This document shows, piece after piece, positions 16,553 through 25,510 of a stretch of 51,215 nt of DNA. The first letter of the stretch is position 1. Each line of letters begins with the position of its first letter. This DNA is from Caloramator sp. (GTDB taxonomy: Bacteria > Bacillota > Clostridia > Clostridiales > Caloramatoraceae), in contig JAOAEI010000005.1 in the NCBI GenBank assembly GCA_026416875.1, positions 1 to 51,215 of the forward strand. Direction: 5' to 3'. The notes beneath the pieces were generated by a model that worked only from the letters and a program-made list of their open reading frames with translations, searched no databases and was not told where the DNA came from. The position numbers were made by a program, and so were the translations under genes.

Positions 16553-17209
16553 ATGGTCCTTGATCAAAAGAAAGCCTTAGATGCTTTAGGGGAAATGAAA
16601 AAGTTTTTAGAGGAAAGACCGCAGCTAGATATTAATGAATTAAATCCAAAAGAAACAGTTTTAGTCATAGTTGATATGATTAACGGATTTTGTAAGAGTG
16701 GAAATCTTGCAAGTCCAAGGATAAATGCTTTGATTCCAGAAACAGAAAGAATACTAAAGCTTTGTAGTGAAAAAGGCATAAAGGCTATTGCCTTTGCGGA
16801 CAGCCATAGTGAGGATTCACCAGAGTTTAGCTCCTACCCGAGCCATTGCGTAAGGGGAACTTGGGAAAGCGAAGTTGTAGATGAATTAAAGGGGATAACC
16901 GATATAAGGATAATTAACAAAAATTCCACCAATGGCTTTTTAGAGGAAGAATTTCAAAATTGGTTAAAGGATAATCCACAGATTAAAAATTTTATAGTTG
17001 TAGGGGATTGCACTGACATATGTGTTGAACAGTTTTCTAATACATTAAAGGCGTATTTCAATATGAAAAATATAAAGGCAAGGGTTATAGTTCCAATAAG
17101 TGCGGTGGAAACTTATGATTTAGGATATCATTATGCAGAACTTTTAAATTTAGTTGCGTTAATTATCATGGCAGGAAATGGAGTTGACATAGTAAAGACC
17201 ATAAAATAA
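16553..17209 (+). CDS. Isochorismatase/nicotinamidase-like cysteine hydrolase
   Basis: 218 residues; the ATG at 16553 is chosen because AGGAGGG lies 5 nt upstream, while the track's GTG (16535) precedes that RBS. The catalytic triad of the cysteine hydrolase superfamily is complete: Asp in VIVDMINGF, Lys in NKNSTNGF, Cys in GDCTDICVEQ. FADSHSEDSPEF fits nicotinamidase-type metal/substrate loops. It may deamidate nicotinamide or another amide. As third gene of the YjjI operon it might process the product or substrate of the radical enzyme; that is inference only. Confidence 0.85.
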   Translation: MVLDQKKALDALGEMKKFLEERPQLDINELNPKETVLVIVDMINGFCKSGNLASPRINALIPETERILKLCSEKGIKAIAFADSHSEDSPEFSSYPSHCVRGTWESEVVDELKGITDIRIINKNSTNGFLEEEFQNWLKDNPQIKNFIVVGDCTDICVEQFSNTLKAYFNMKNIKARVIVPISAVETYDLGYHYAELLNLVALIIMAGNGVDIVKTIK

Positions 17210-17230
17210 GAGGATGCACTGCATCCTCTT
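17208..17230. terminator. Bidirectional terminator after the yjjI operon
   Basis: 10-bp perfect stem AAGAGGATGC / GCATCCTCTT with a 3-nt loop, shared with the convergent cysteine desulfidase gene. Confidence 0.8.
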
Positions 17231-18497
17231 AACATTTATTTATCATTATATTTAATATCACATCATCGGTAACAGACATTCCTAATGTTCCAACTTTGGC
17301 AAGGTTGATTATTGTTTTTTCCACATCATCTTCTATTATTCCGTCATGCTTTGATACCTCAACTCCAGAAATAGCAAGAAGGGCTGATTGAACTGCTGTA
17401 GAGGCTGATGTTGCAAGTTTTAGAGCACAGCTTGGTTTTGCACCATCGCATATAATTCCAGTAAGGTTAGCAACCATGTTCTTAATTGCCTTTGTTATAT
17501 TGTCATATACTCCTCCAAGAAGATAGGTAATGGCACAGCTTGCACCAATGCCCGCTGCAACACCGCATCCGCAAACAGGTGAAAGCCTTCCTAAGTGGGT
17601 TTTTATGTGGTAGGTTATTAAATGGCTTATGGCAATAGCTCTAGCAAGCCTTTCCCTAGAGCAGTTTATTTTTTCAGCAACTGCCACAACAGGCAATATT
17701 GCGGTTAATCCCTGATTACCACTTCCTGCACTGCTCATAACAGGTAAGGTTGCTCCAGACATTCTAGCATCAGCTCCTGCTGCTGTAAGGGCCATAGCGA
17801 AGCTGTGAATGTCATCGGATAAAATCCCTTTTTTGATATTTTCAATAATATTTTTGCCAACATTAAGGCCATAGTTTTTGTCTAAACCTTCCTGTGCAAT
17901 TTTTTTGTTCATTTCAACGCCTTCAAGTAAAAATGCTATTTCTTCAAAATTCACTGATGTTGCAAATTCATATATTTCCTTTATTGAAAGCTTGTGGCTT
18001 TTAGAGGATAATGCTATTTCTTCCGTTTCATCATTTAAAATGACATCTCCATTTCTTTCAACATATATAATTTTATCGTGCTTATCCTTGATGATAACTT
18101 TAACATAAGAATCTTCTTTATAAAGAATAGCTTCTATATATAGCTTGTCCTTAGTTTCCTTGAGAAAAATTTTAACCTTATCATTTTTTAAAAAATTTTT
18201 TGCTTCAAAAAGTATTTTATCATTAACATCTTCAAGTATATTTAGCCCCTTATGGGAGTTTCCGATTAAACTTCCTACAGCTGCTGCAATATCAAGACCG
18301 ACCATGCCAGTATTTGGGACAGAAACCCCCATTCCGTTTTTTAAAACATTTTTGCTGACAAAAACTTCGACTTTTTCAGGAATACCATTAAGCTCATCCT
18401 TTGCCCTCCCACAACATAGTGCCACAGCTACAGGCTCAGTGCAGCCAAGGGCAGGCTTAACTTCACGTTTTAAAATGGTTAAACAGTGAGTTTCCAT
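17229..18497 (-). CDS. cyuA: L-cysteine desulfidase / UPF0597 (CyuA/YhaM) family
   Basis: 422-residue [4Fe-4S] enzyme that breaks L-cysteine to pyruvate, ammonia and sulfide. Signatures: LGCTEPVAVALCCGRA near residue 20, GGSTLP-like SGATLPVMSSAGSGNQG in the middle, SPVCGCGVAAGIGASC and GIICDGAKPSCALKLATS, with the Cys residues expected to bind the cluster. Relationship to serine dehydratase alpha subunits is visible but the length and order fit the desulfidase family. Convergent with the yjjI operon; 18 nt downstream of the next gene on its strand. Sulfide from it could serve Fe-S and Se/S metabolism. Confidence 0.9.
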   Translation of the reverse strand: METHCLTILKREVKPALGCTEPVAVALCCGRAKDELNGIPEKVEVFVSKNVLKNGMGVSVPNTGMVGLDIAAAVGSLIGNSHKGLNILEDVNDKILFEAKNFLKNDKVKIFLKETKDKLYIEAILYKEDSYVKVIIKDKHDKIIYVERNGDVILNDETEEIALSSKSHKLSIKEIYEFATSVNFEEIAFLLEGVEMNKKIAQEGLDKNYGLNVGKNIIENIKKGILSDDIHSFAMALTAAGADARMSGATLPVMSSAGSGNQGLTAILPVVAVAEKINCSRERLARAIAISHLITYHIKTHLGRLSPVCGCGVAAGIGASCAITYLLGGVYDNITKAIKNMVANLTGIICDGAKPSCALKLATSASTAVQSALLAISGVEVSKHDGIIEDDVEKTIINLAKVGTLGMSVTDDVILNIMINKC

Positions 18498-18515
18498 TAA
18501 TATTTCCCCCTCTAA

Positions 18516-19358
18516 TTATTCTTTTTTCTTTGGTTTAAATTCTATAATTTTTGATTTTAATTCCTCTTCTTCTGTAATGTGTTCGTGATTATAAAGGTGT
18601 TCTGAGCAATATGCATGTTTTCCAGCACATTTTGAACAATATCTAAATTCCATAGTAGGATCATCTGTATCGGTTATACCGCAGACGGTGCATTTGTGAT
18701 GATAATTTTTTGATTTTGGAAGTTTGCTTTTAAATTCTTTCCTTCTTAAGTATGAATATCTTCTTGTTTTTGTCCTTGTAAATATTTCGCTTCCAAAGAA
18801 TATTAGAAAGTTAACGACAGAAAAAAGGGCTGTAATTTTTGATGGGAAATGACCAAATAAAACAGCGTAGGCAAGGGATATCCAATAAATATAGCCTATA
18901 TATTTAACCTTTATTGGAAGAATAAAAAACAAGAGTATTTCCATGTTTGGGAAAAGGTAAGCGAAAGCTAAGAATAAAGATAGATTAAGATAAAATGATG
19001 TTCCGTATCCTCCTGTTATAAACATGGCAGCTATTGTTGCTAAAGTTCCTATAAGGTAATAAAGATTGAACTTAAAGGAACCCCAATAATTTTCAAGGGA
19101 TGAGCCTATCATGTAATAAAAATAGAGGGTTATTATAAGCCAGAGGGGGCTAGAGGTTGGTGGGATAAAAAGGAATGTAACAAGACGCCAAATTTGCCCC
19201 TTTAAAACAAGGCTTGGAATGAGCATAAAATTTTCAATAATGGATGGATTAAAAGTAGAGATTAAATAGGTTGCAAAGGTTAAAGTTACGATATATAACA
19301 TCAAATTTTTTATTGAATATTTATAATATTTGTTTTCCATTTTATAAAGCCACTTCAT
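18516..19358 (-). CDS. Rhomboid-like membrane protein with C-terminal zinc-binding region
   Basis: 280 residues from ATG 19358 (8 nt after GAAGGG; the track start at 19367 abuts the RBS). Six membrane segments with rhomboid/derlin-like topology (QIWRLVTFLFIPP resembles the rhomboid L1/WR region). However the GxSG catalytic serine motif is absent: the equivalent stretch reads GGYGTSFYLNLSLF. It is therefore probably a non-proteolytic pseudo-rhomboid. The C-terminal 80 residues contain CTVCGITDTDD, YCSKCAGKHAYCSEH and H(E)H, likely zinc-binding. It follows the desulfidase-strand orientation but lies upstream of it, so both may share a transcript. Function unknown. Confidence 0.75.
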   Translation of the reverse strand: MKWLYKMENKYYKYSIKNLMLYIVTLTFATYLISTFNPSIIENFMLIPSLVLKGQIWRLVTFLFIPPTSSPLWLIITLYFYYMIGSSLENYWGSFKFNLYYLIGTLATIAAMFITGGYGTSFYLNLSLFLAFAYLFPNMEILLFFILPIKVKYIGYIYWISLAYAVLFGHFPSKITALFSVVNFLIFFGSEIFTRTKTRRYSYLRRKEFKSKLPKSKNYHHKCTVCGITDTDDPTMEFRYCSKCAGKHAYCSEHLYNHEHITEEEELKSKIIEFKPKKKE

Positions 19359-19431
19359 TCCAATCATCCCTTCAATTGTATTTTAATTATATTATAACCT
19401 AAAACCAAATTTTTTTCATTAAATTTGAGTA

Positions 19432-19474
19432 TGTGATAAAAATCACTGATTAGGATGGGATAAAGTAGTATATT
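19432..19474 (+). promoter_or_regulatory. hcp promoter with CRP/FNR-type operator
   Basis: TGTGA-TAAAAA-TCACT (19432-19447) matches the CRP/FNR-family palindrome TGTGA-N6-TCACA except for the last base. A -10-like TATATT at 19469-19474 would place the operator centre near -41.5, the standard activating position. This suggests control by an HcpR-like or other CRP/FNR-family nitrosative/redox regulator. The transcription start is inferred. Confidence 0.6.
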
Positions 19475-19508
19475 TAAACTGTAAAATTAATCAAAAGGAG
19501 GAATAAAC

Positions 19509-21149
19509 ATGAGTATGTTTTGTTTTCAATGCCAGGAAGCTGCAAAGGGGGTAGGATGCTCCCTAAGGGGTGTTTGCGGAAAAACCGATGATGTAGCAAG
19601 AATGCAGGATCTTTTTATGTATACTTTAAAGGGCATTTCACTATATAATATTGTTGCAAAGGAAAACGGAATCCAGTTTGATGATGTCGATAAATTTGTG
19701 ATGGAGGGCCTGTTTGCTACGATTACAAATGTAAATTTTGATAAAGTTTACTTTGTAGAAAAGATTAAGAATGCGCTTATTGTAAGAGATAATATTAAAA
19801 ATGCTCTTTCAATTAAAGGAATAAATATTAGCGATATTAATCATGATGCGGCAACTTGGACTAGAAACGAAAATGATTTTGATTCAAAGGCAATAGAAAT
19901 AGGAATTCTATCAACAGCAAATGAAGATATAAGATCATTAAGAGAGCTTATAACTTATGGAGTTAAGGGAATGGCTGCATATGCTTATCACGCATATCAG
20001 TTAGGATTTAAGGATAATGAAATATTCAAATTTATGCAAAGGGCACTTGCAGCTACTTTAAATGACAGCTTAACGGCAGATGAGTTGGTTGCTCTTGCTA
20101 TGGAAACTGGTAAATACGCAGTAGATACAATGGCCCTTTTAGATAAGGCTAATACTTCAACATACGGCAATCCAGAAATAACAAAGGTTAATATTGGTGT
20201 TAGAAACAATCCAGCTATATTAATAAGTGGTCATGACCTAAAGGACCTTGAAGAGCTTTTAAAGCAAACTGAGGGGACAGGAGTTGATGTTTATACCCAC
20301 GGCGAAATGCTTCCAGCACATTACTATCCAGCGTTTAAGAAGTATCCTCACTTCGTAGGAAACTACGGAAATGCATGGTGGCAGCAGGAGAAAGAATTTG
20401 AAAGCTTTAATGGACCAATCCTTATGACAACTAACTGCTTAGTCCCACCAAAGGATTCATATAAAGACAGAGTATACACAACAGGAATTGTGGGATTCCC
20501 AGGAGTTAAGCATATTAGTGAAGGTAAAGACGGAAGGAAGGACTTTAGTGAAATTATAGAACATGCAAAGAGATGTAAGCCACCTGTTGAGATTGAAAAG
20601 GGCGAAATAGTTGGTGGATTTGCCCACAACCAAGTTCTTGCCCTTGCAGACAAAGTTGTTGAAGCTGTAAAGAGTGGTGCAATAAAAAGATTCTTTGTAA
20701 TGGCAGGTTGCGATGGAAGAATGAAGTCAAGGGAATACTACACAGAATTTGCAAAAGCCCTTCCGAAGGATACAGTTATATTAACAGCAGGATGTGCAAA
20801 GTATAGATATAATAAACTAGATCTTGGAGATATAGGAGGAATACCAAGAGTTCTAGATGCAGGACAGTGCAACGACTCATATTCCCTTGCAGTTATTGCA
20901 CTAAAACTTAAGGAAGTATTCGGCCTTAATGACGTTAATGAACTTCCAATTTCATATAACATTGCTTGGTATGAACAAAAGGCTGTGACAGTTCTTCTTG
21001 CACTACTTTACCTTGGAGTTAAAAATATTCACCTTGGACCAACGCTACCAGCCTTCCTTTCACCAAACGTTGCTAAAGTTTTAGTTGATAAGTTTGGAAT
21101 AGGCAGCATCACAAACGTTGAAGATGATTTGAAAATGTTTTTAGGTTAA
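19509..21149 (+). CDS. hcp: Hybrid-cluster protein (hydroxylamine/NO reductase)
   Basis: 546-residue Hcp, a cytosolic Fe-S/oxo cluster enzyme that reduces hydroxylamine and, by current evidence for the family, NO to N2O. The N-terminal Cys motif [21 protein letters not shown] (Cys 5, 8, 17, 23) binds the cubane cluster. Hybrid-cluster ligands are visible in [26 protein letters not shown] and [10 protein letters not shown], and the His/Glu ligands lie in [12 protein letters not shown]. Preceded by AAAAGGAGG. No hcr reductase is adjacent. Single gene with its own CRP/FNR-like site and a very strong terminator. A nitrosative stress role is likely. Confidence 0.97.
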   Translation: MSMFCFQCQEAAKGVGCSLRGVCGKTDDVARMQDLFMYTLKGISLYNIVAKENGIQFDDVDKFVMEGLFATITNVNFDKVYFVEKIKNALIVRDNIKNALSIKGINISDINHDAATWTRNENDFDSKAIEIGILSTANEDIRSLRELITYGVKGMAAYAYHAYQLGFKDNEIFKFMQRALAATLNDSLTADELVALAMETGKYAVDTMALLDKANTSTYGNPEITKVNIGVRNNPAILISGHDLKDLEELLKQTEGTGVDVYTHGEMLPAHYYPAFKKYPHFVGNYGNAWWQQEKEFESFNGPILMTTNCLVPPKDSYKDRVYTTGIVGFPGVKHISEGKDGRKDFSEIIEHAKRCKPPVEIEKGEIVGGFAHNQVLALADKVVEAVKSGAIKRFFVMAGCDGRMKSREYYTEFAKALPKDTVILTAGCAKYRYNKLDLGDIGGIPRVLDAGQCNDSYSLAVIALKLKEVFGLNDVNELPISYNIAWYEQKAVTVLLALLYLGVKNIHLGPTLPAFLSPNVAKVLVDKFGIGSITNVEDDLKMFLG

Positions 21150-21151
21150 AC

Positions 21152-21196
21152 AAAAAACTTAAACTTAAGTGCCAGGCACTTAAGTTTAAGTTTTTT
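21152..21196. terminator. Strong palindromic terminator after hcp
   Basis: 22-bp perfect arms (ending GTGCC-A-GGCAC) flanked by A-run and T-run, so functional on both strands between convergent hcp and the symporter gene. Similar in design to the element at 23476. Confidence 0.92.
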
Positions 21197-21199
21197 TGT

Positions 21200-22570
21200 T
21201 TATATGCTTATATTTTTATCATTCTTTGAAATACCCCTTAGTATATATTCTTCATTGTATTTTAAAAACAATATAAGCCCTAAAAAGCAGAACAGTGCAG
21301 CTGATAAGGCAGTTAATCTTATTCCTATCTCGTTGCTGCCGTTTCTTTTATACAGCAAAAGGGAACTTAAAACCAGCATAGAAAGCATTTGACCAACCTT
21401 TGACATAAATGTTCGGGTGCCAAAGAATATAGCCTCCCTTTTAGAACCAGAACGGATAGCATCGAATTCTGCTATGTCTGCAATAACTGCATTAGGTAGT
21501 ATTCCAAAGACAGCCATCGGGATTGAAGCAAAGATAACCAAAATGTATGCTTGAATGGTATTGGATATAGGGAGTTTCCCTAAAAAGAAACCTAATGAGT
21601 AAGTAATTATAAAAAGAACGAAGGCGAATATAAGAAGTTTTTTCTTGCCATATTTTTTTGCAAGTAAATTAACCGGAACATAGAAGATAAAGGACCCTAC
21701 TCCGAGTAAAATCAATAGAATACCTAACATAGCCTCAGGAAGATTTAGTAAAACTGTTATATAGTAAAGGAGTGCATTTTGGAAGGTTGTGATTGCTATC
21801 CAATAAACCAAGTCAGAAAAAACAAAAACTTTAAAATCCTTATTTTTAAAAGTAGCTTTTATGGATTCAACCATTTTGATTTCTGAAGGAGTCGCTTTAC
21901 AATATTTTTTTTCATCTATCGTAAACACTGGGACAAGTAAAAATATTAAAGCAATTATTGAAAGTATTGAAAAAGTTATTAATATTGCACTTCTTTTATT
22001 ATAGCCCATGTTTAAAAATATGTTCCATATAACAGGTGCCTGAGAAGCAACAGCAAAACCTAAAAACCATGTGATGGAAATAGCTGTAGAGAGATTAAGT
22101 CTTTCTTCAGGAGTATGGCCAAGTTCTGAAAGGAGTGCAAAATAGGGTGTTACATACATTGTCATAAAAAGATAGAAAAGGAGAAGAACTACTGCCAAAT
22201 ATAAAGCGTTATAATAACTTTCGCCCTTTGAAGGAGTCCAAAACACAAGAACGGTTGTTATAGTAAATGGAATAGCAGAATATTTCATAAAAGGGATTCT
22301 TCTCCCATCCTTTGATTTGCATCTGTCGCTTAAGGTTGCAATCCATGGGTCGGTTATTGCATCAAAAAATCTCCCTAGCATAGTTATCATACCAATGATA
22401 GTTAAAAAACCAAAAAAAGTTACTTGTGGGATCAAAGTAGAGATTCCTGATTTTTCAGTAGGAATGTAGTAGAAGATTAGATATGTCCCTATTATTCCAG
22501 ATAAAATTGACCAGCCAAATTGCCCTAAGGAATAGGCAACAAGTTTTGAAAAAGGTAATTTTTCCTTCAT
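21200..22570 (-). CDS. GPH-family (glycoside-pentoside-hexuronide) cation symporter
   Basis: 456-residue, 12-helix MFS-fold transporter of the GPH family (MelB/XynP-like). Diagnostic segments: KLVAYSLGQFGWSI at the N-terminus, GRFFDAITDPWIATLSDRCKSKDGRRIPFM (the DPxxGxxSD-type cation site region), YVTPYFALLSEL, and ADIAEFDAIRSGSKREAIFFG near the end. It would import a sugar or glycoside with Na+ or H+. No glycosidase is adjacent, so the substrate stays open. Single gene, convergent with hcp. Confidence 0.9.
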   Translation of the reverse strand: MKEKLPFSKLVAYSLGQFGWSILSGIIGTYLIFYYIPTEKSGISTLIPQVTFFGFLTIIGMITMLGRFFDAITDPWIATLSDRCKSKDGRRIPFMKYSAIPFTITTVLVFWTPSKGESYYNALYLAVVLLLFYLFMTMYVTPYFALLSELGHTPEERLNLSTAISITWFLGFAVASQAPVIWNIFLNMGYNKRSAILITFSILSIIALIFLLVPVFTIDEKKYCKATPSEIKMVESIKATFKNKDFKVFVFSDLVYWIAITTFQNALLYYITVLLNLPEAMLGILLILLGVGSFIFYVPVNLLAKKYGKKKLLIFAFVLFIITYSLGFFLGKLPISNTIQAYILVIFASIPMAVFGILPNAVIADIAEFDAIRSGSKREAIFFGTRTFMSKVGQMLSMLVLSSLLLYKRNGSNEIGIRLTALSAALFCFLGLILFLKYNEEYILRGISKNDKNISI

Positions 22571-22668
22571 TTTATCCCCCCACTTTTTGAAAGTTTTAGT
22601 AATAAAGAAAATAGAAAAGGCTTTCTATTATATTTTAAAATATTTTACCTAAATAGTAAATAACTAGA

Positions 22669-22698
22669 TTGGTAATAATTACAATTTAGTTTTATAAT
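22669..22698 (+). promoter_or_regulatory. Promoter of the alpha/beta hydrolase gene
   Basis: TTGGTA, 18 bp, TATAAT, followed by the RBS-containing AGGTTAGGGGGG before the ATG. Confidence 0.55.
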
Positions 22699-22726
22699 AA
22701 TTATTAAGAAGGTTAGGGGGGGTTAA

Positions 22727-23476
22727 ATGAGGGAATTGCAGTTAAATCAAGAAGATTTAAGAAAAGAATATTTCTTAAAGGGCAAAGAAGAAGGATGCCT
22801 TTTAATTCACGGATTTACTTCAACGCCTGCTGAACTTAGGGAATTAGGACACTTTTTAAATGAAAAGGGATATACAGTTTATGGCGTTAGATTGCACGGA
22901 CATGGAACCACAATCGATGAAATGGAAAGGGCTACTTTTAAAGATTGGATAAGATCCGTTGAGGAGGGATTAAATTTTTTAAAGGAAAGCTGTTCTAAGA
23001 TTTATGTTATAGGCCATTCTATGGGTTCGCTTTTAGCTTTATATATTGCTGAAAATTATGATATAGATAAGGTAGTTGCCCTATCACCTCCATTAATTTT
23101 AAAAAATAAAACTGGTAAATTTGCATTTATAGCAAAATATTTTATGAGATATGCAAAATGGCCTCCTCAGGAAAGACCAGAAGAGGAAAGAAAATATCTT
23201 TTAGGGTATGATAAGATTCCGGTAAAGTCTATTCATGAATTTAATAAACTAAATCGCATAGTGAAAAAGAATCTAAAAAAAGTAAAATCACCTTTATTTA
23301 TCGTTCAATCTGAAGGGGATGGAACAGTAGATATTAAAAGTGTAGATTACCTTTATAATACAGCGGTATCTTCAGTAAAACAAAAGTGTATTCTAAAAAA
23401 GTGTGGGCATAACATAACGATTGAATGCGAAAAGCATGATGTTTTTGATTCGGTGTATAAATTTTTAAACTCATAA
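22727..23476 (+). CDS. Alpha/beta hydrolase (carboxylesterase/monoacylglycerol lipase type)
   Basis: 249-residue cytosolic hydrolase like Bacillus Est30/YvaK. The oxyanion loop is LLIHGFTSTPAELRELG. The nucleophile elbow is GHSMGS (Ser about 95), the acid is in QSEGDGTVD (about 197), and the His is in KKCGHNITIECEKHDV (about 227), so the triad is complete. Variable lid residues 120-165 give no substrate hint beyond short- to medium-chain esters. Single gene with promoter and strong terminator. Confidence 0.93.
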   Translation: MRELQLNQEDLRKEYFLKGKEEGCLLIHGFTSTPAELRELGHFLNEKGYTVYGVRLHGHGTTIDEMERATFKDWIRSVEEGLNFLKESCSKIYVIGHSMGSLLALYIAENYDIDKVVALSPPLILKNKTGKFAFIAKYFMRYAKWPPQERPEEERKYLLGYDKIPVKSIHEFNKLNRIVKKNLKKVKSPLFIVQSEGDGTVDIKSVDYLYNTAVSSVKQKCILKKCGHNITIECEKHDVFDSVYKFLNS

Positions 23477-23517
23477 AAACTTAACTTTAGGTGCTAGCAC
23501 CTAAAGTTAAGTTTTTT
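23476..23517 (+). terminator. Palindromic terminator after the esterase gene
   Basis: 40-bp perfect palindrome (arms AAAACTTAACTTTAGGTGCT) followed by TTTTTTG. The 5' end overlaps the last base of the stop codon. Confidence 0.9.
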
Positions 23518-23582
23518 GTTTACTAATTTTTATTGGATGATAAAATTATTTATAAAGAAATTTAAAGCATTAGAGGTGCAGG

Positions 23583-24155
23583 ATGGTTAAGGAAAAGCTT
23601 GTTAAAATAAGCGATGAATATATTGTAGTAACCTTTGAAGAAGTTTTTGAAAGATATAAAAGTTTAATACATAACTTGTGTCAAAAATGGCAAAGCAAAG
23701 TAGAGTATGCTGACCTTTTTCAAGTTGCAAGTATAGGACTTTACAAGGCCTTTTTAGATTATGATATTTCTAAAGACATAGAGTTTTCAACTCTAGCCTA
23801 TACATACATTAAAAATGAGATAAGAACTTTTTATAGACAAGCTCAGAAAAATTTTGGATACATCTCATTAAACCAAGAGCTCTATAATGATTCGAATAGA
23901 AAGATAGAAGATATTATAAAGGACGAAGAGTTTGAACATAAAATCCTTGAAGAGATAACCAAAGAACAGGATTTACAAAGAATATATAGTGCCTTTAGGC
24001 ATCTAACAGCAAGGCAGGAGGAAATAATAAAAAAGTATTTTTTAGAAGGTAAGACGATGCAGGAGATAGCAGATGAATTTGGCTTTCATGTTAGCTACAT
24101 AGGGAAAGTTATTAAAAACTCCGTTAAGAAAATACAAAATAGTTTAGATTACTAA
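23583..24155 (+). CDS. Sigma-70 family RNA polymerase sigma factor
   Basis: 190 residues with region 2 (YADLFQVASIGLYKAFLDYD; FSTLAYTYIKNEIRTFYR) and region 4 HTH (LTARQEEIIKKYFLEGKTMQEIADEFGFHVSYIGKVI), and no region 1.1 or full region 3. The region 2 sequence resembles SigF/SigB/SigH-like sigma factors rather than typical ECF factors. No anti-sigma gene is adjacent, so regulation and regulon are unknown. Preceded by GAGGTGCAGG. Possible roles include a sporulation- or competence-related alternative sigma. Confidence 0.87.
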   Translation: MVKEKLVKISDEYIVVTFEEVFERYKSLIHNLCQKWQSKVEYADLFQVASIGLYKAFLDYDISKDIEFSTLAYTYIKNEIRTFYRQAQKNFGYISLNQELYNDSNRKIEDIIKDEEFEHKILEEITKEQDLQRIYSAFRHLTARQEEIIKKYFLEGKTMQEIADEFGFHVSYIGKVIKNSVKKIQNSLDY

Positions 24156-24182
24156 TGGATAATAATTTTCTCCAAAAAACTA

Positions 24183-24211
24183 TTGTCAAAAACAAAAAAG
24201 TATGATAATAT
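24183..24211 (+). promoter_or_regulatory. Promoter of the reverse rubrerythrin gene
   Basis: TTGTCA, 17 bp, TAATAT, with TG upstream of the -10; moderate match. It lies between the sigma factor stop and the rubrerythrin RBS GGGAGG. Confidence 0.5.
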
Positions 24212-24256
24212 TAAAAATGTAAAGAGTAAATTAATTGTGATAGGGAGGATGGGAAG

Positions 24257-24802
24257 ATGAAAAAGTTTGTTTGCACAATTTGTGGTTATGTTCATGAAGG
24301 AAGTGAAGCACCAGAAAAATGTCCACAATGCGGTGCACCAAAGGAAAAATTCATAACAAAGGAAAATGGAGAGCTCGTTTGGGCTGATGAACATAGAATT
24401 GGAGTTGCAAAGGGAGTTGATCCAGAAATAATCGAAGGTTTAAAGGCAAACTTTATAGGAGAATGCACAGAAGTTGGTATGTATCTTGCAATGAGCCGTC
24501 AGGCAGATAGGGAAGGATATCCTGAAGTTGCAGAAGCATATAAAAGAATAGCCTTTGAAGAGGCAGAGCATGCTGCAAAGTTTGCTGAACTTTTAGGAGA
24601 AGTTGTAACAGACAGCACAAAGAAGAACCTTCAAATGAGGGTTGAAGCTGAATACGGTGCATGTGAAGGTAAGCTAAAACTTGCAAAGAAGGCAAAGGAA
24701 CTTGGCCTTGATGCTATCCATGATACTGTTCATGAAATGTGCAAGGATGAAGCAAGGCACGGTGCCGCATTTAGGGGCCTTTTAAAAAGATATTTTGAAT
24801 AA
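24257..24802 (+). CDS. Reverse rubrerythrin (NADH peroxidase-type)
   Basis: 181 residues: N-terminal rubredoxin domain ([10 protein letters not shown] ... [11 protein letters not shown], residues 5-35) followed by a ferritin-like di-iron domain with two EExxH-type motifs ([13 protein letters not shown] and [13 protein letters not shown]) and the Glu-containing [14 protein letters not shown] helix. The domain order is the reverse of classical rubrerythrin and matches the clostridial Rbr3 proteins that reduce H2O2 (and O2) with electrons from NADH via rubredoxin reductase. Cytosolic oxidative-stress defence. Very strong RBS and codon use suggest high expression. Confidence 0.96.
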   Translation: MKKFVCTICGYVHEGSEAPEKCPQCGAPKEKFITKENGELVWADEHRIGVAKGVDPEIIEGLKANFIGECTEVGMYLAMSRQADREGYPEVAEAYKRIAFEEAEHAAKFAELLGEVVTDSTKKNLQMRVEAEYGACEGKLKLAKKAKELGLDAIHDTVHEMCKDEARHGAAFRGLLKRYFE

Positions 24803-24833
24803 TCTCCCCTCTTTTAAAAAGGGGGATCCCCAG

Positions 24834-24858
24834 AGGTCGCATAATGCGACCTTTTAAT
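24834..24858 (+). terminator. Terminator after reverse rubrerythrin
   Basis: 7-bp stem AGGTCGC / GCGACCT with ATAAT loop and a T-rich tail. An additional C/G-rich hairpin (CTCCCC...GGGGGA) precedes it at about 24803-24830. Confidence 0.75.
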
Positions 24859-24931
24859 TTTACAATGTTTTAACTGTTTTATAATTCTTCCTTTAATAAA
24901 AGATTTTAAAATATGAGTAGGAGGTGGAAGT

Positions 24932-25510
24932 ATGAGAAGATTCAATATATGTATAGATATCGATGGAACTATAACAGATCCTTTTTATTGGCTAGATTTA
25001 GCAAATTATTATTTTGATAAGGATGTAAAGGAAGATGATGTTAAAGAATATGAAATTTATAAAGTATTAAATATTTCACAGGAGGAATATAATAAGTTTT
25101 ATCGGATGTATTCAGAGCTAATACATTTTAGAGCAAGGCCGAGGGAATTTGCATCAGAGATTTTAAAGGATATATCTCAAAAGCACAATATTTTTTATGT
25201 TTCTGCCAGGGAACAAAGGCTAATGAATATAACAGAAAAATGGCTTAAAAAACATGCTTTTCCTAAAGGAGAAATATATTTATTGGGAAGTCATAACAAA
25301 ATTCAAAAAGCAAAAGATTTAAAATGCGATATTTTCATTGAAGATAGATATGAAAATGCTGTTGATCTTGCAAATGAGGGATTTGAGGTTTTACTTATAG
25401 ACTGTCCTTATAATCGTAAACCGTTAAAAGAAGGCATTCAAAGAGTTTACAACTGGGAACAAATTCATGAGATGATTGAACTAATAGAAAAAGAAAGAGA
25501 GATTGCATAA
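24932..25510 (+). CDS. HAD-family 5'(3')-nucleotidase (NT5C-type)
   Basis: 192-residue HAD phosphatase. Motif I is ICIDIDGTITDP (the two Asp are nucleophile and acid/base), motif II is FYVSAREQR, motif III Lys lies in the GSHNKIQKAKDL region, and motif IV is DIFIEDRYENA. The pattern matches bacterial 5' nucleotidase NT5C-type / deoxyribonucleotidase proteins, cytosolic enzymes that dephosphorylate nucleotides. RBS GTAGGAGGTGG. Single gene with a strong terminator. Confidence 0.85.
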   Translation: MRRFNICIDIDGTITDPFYWLDLANYYFDKDVKEDDVKEYEIYKVLNISQEEYNKFYRMYSELIHFRARPREFASEILKDISQKHNIFYVSAREQRLMNITEKWLKKHAFPKGEIYLLGSHNKIQKAKDLKCDIFIEDRYENAVDLANEGFEVLLIDCPYNRKPLKEGIQRVYNWEQIHEMIELIEKEREIA

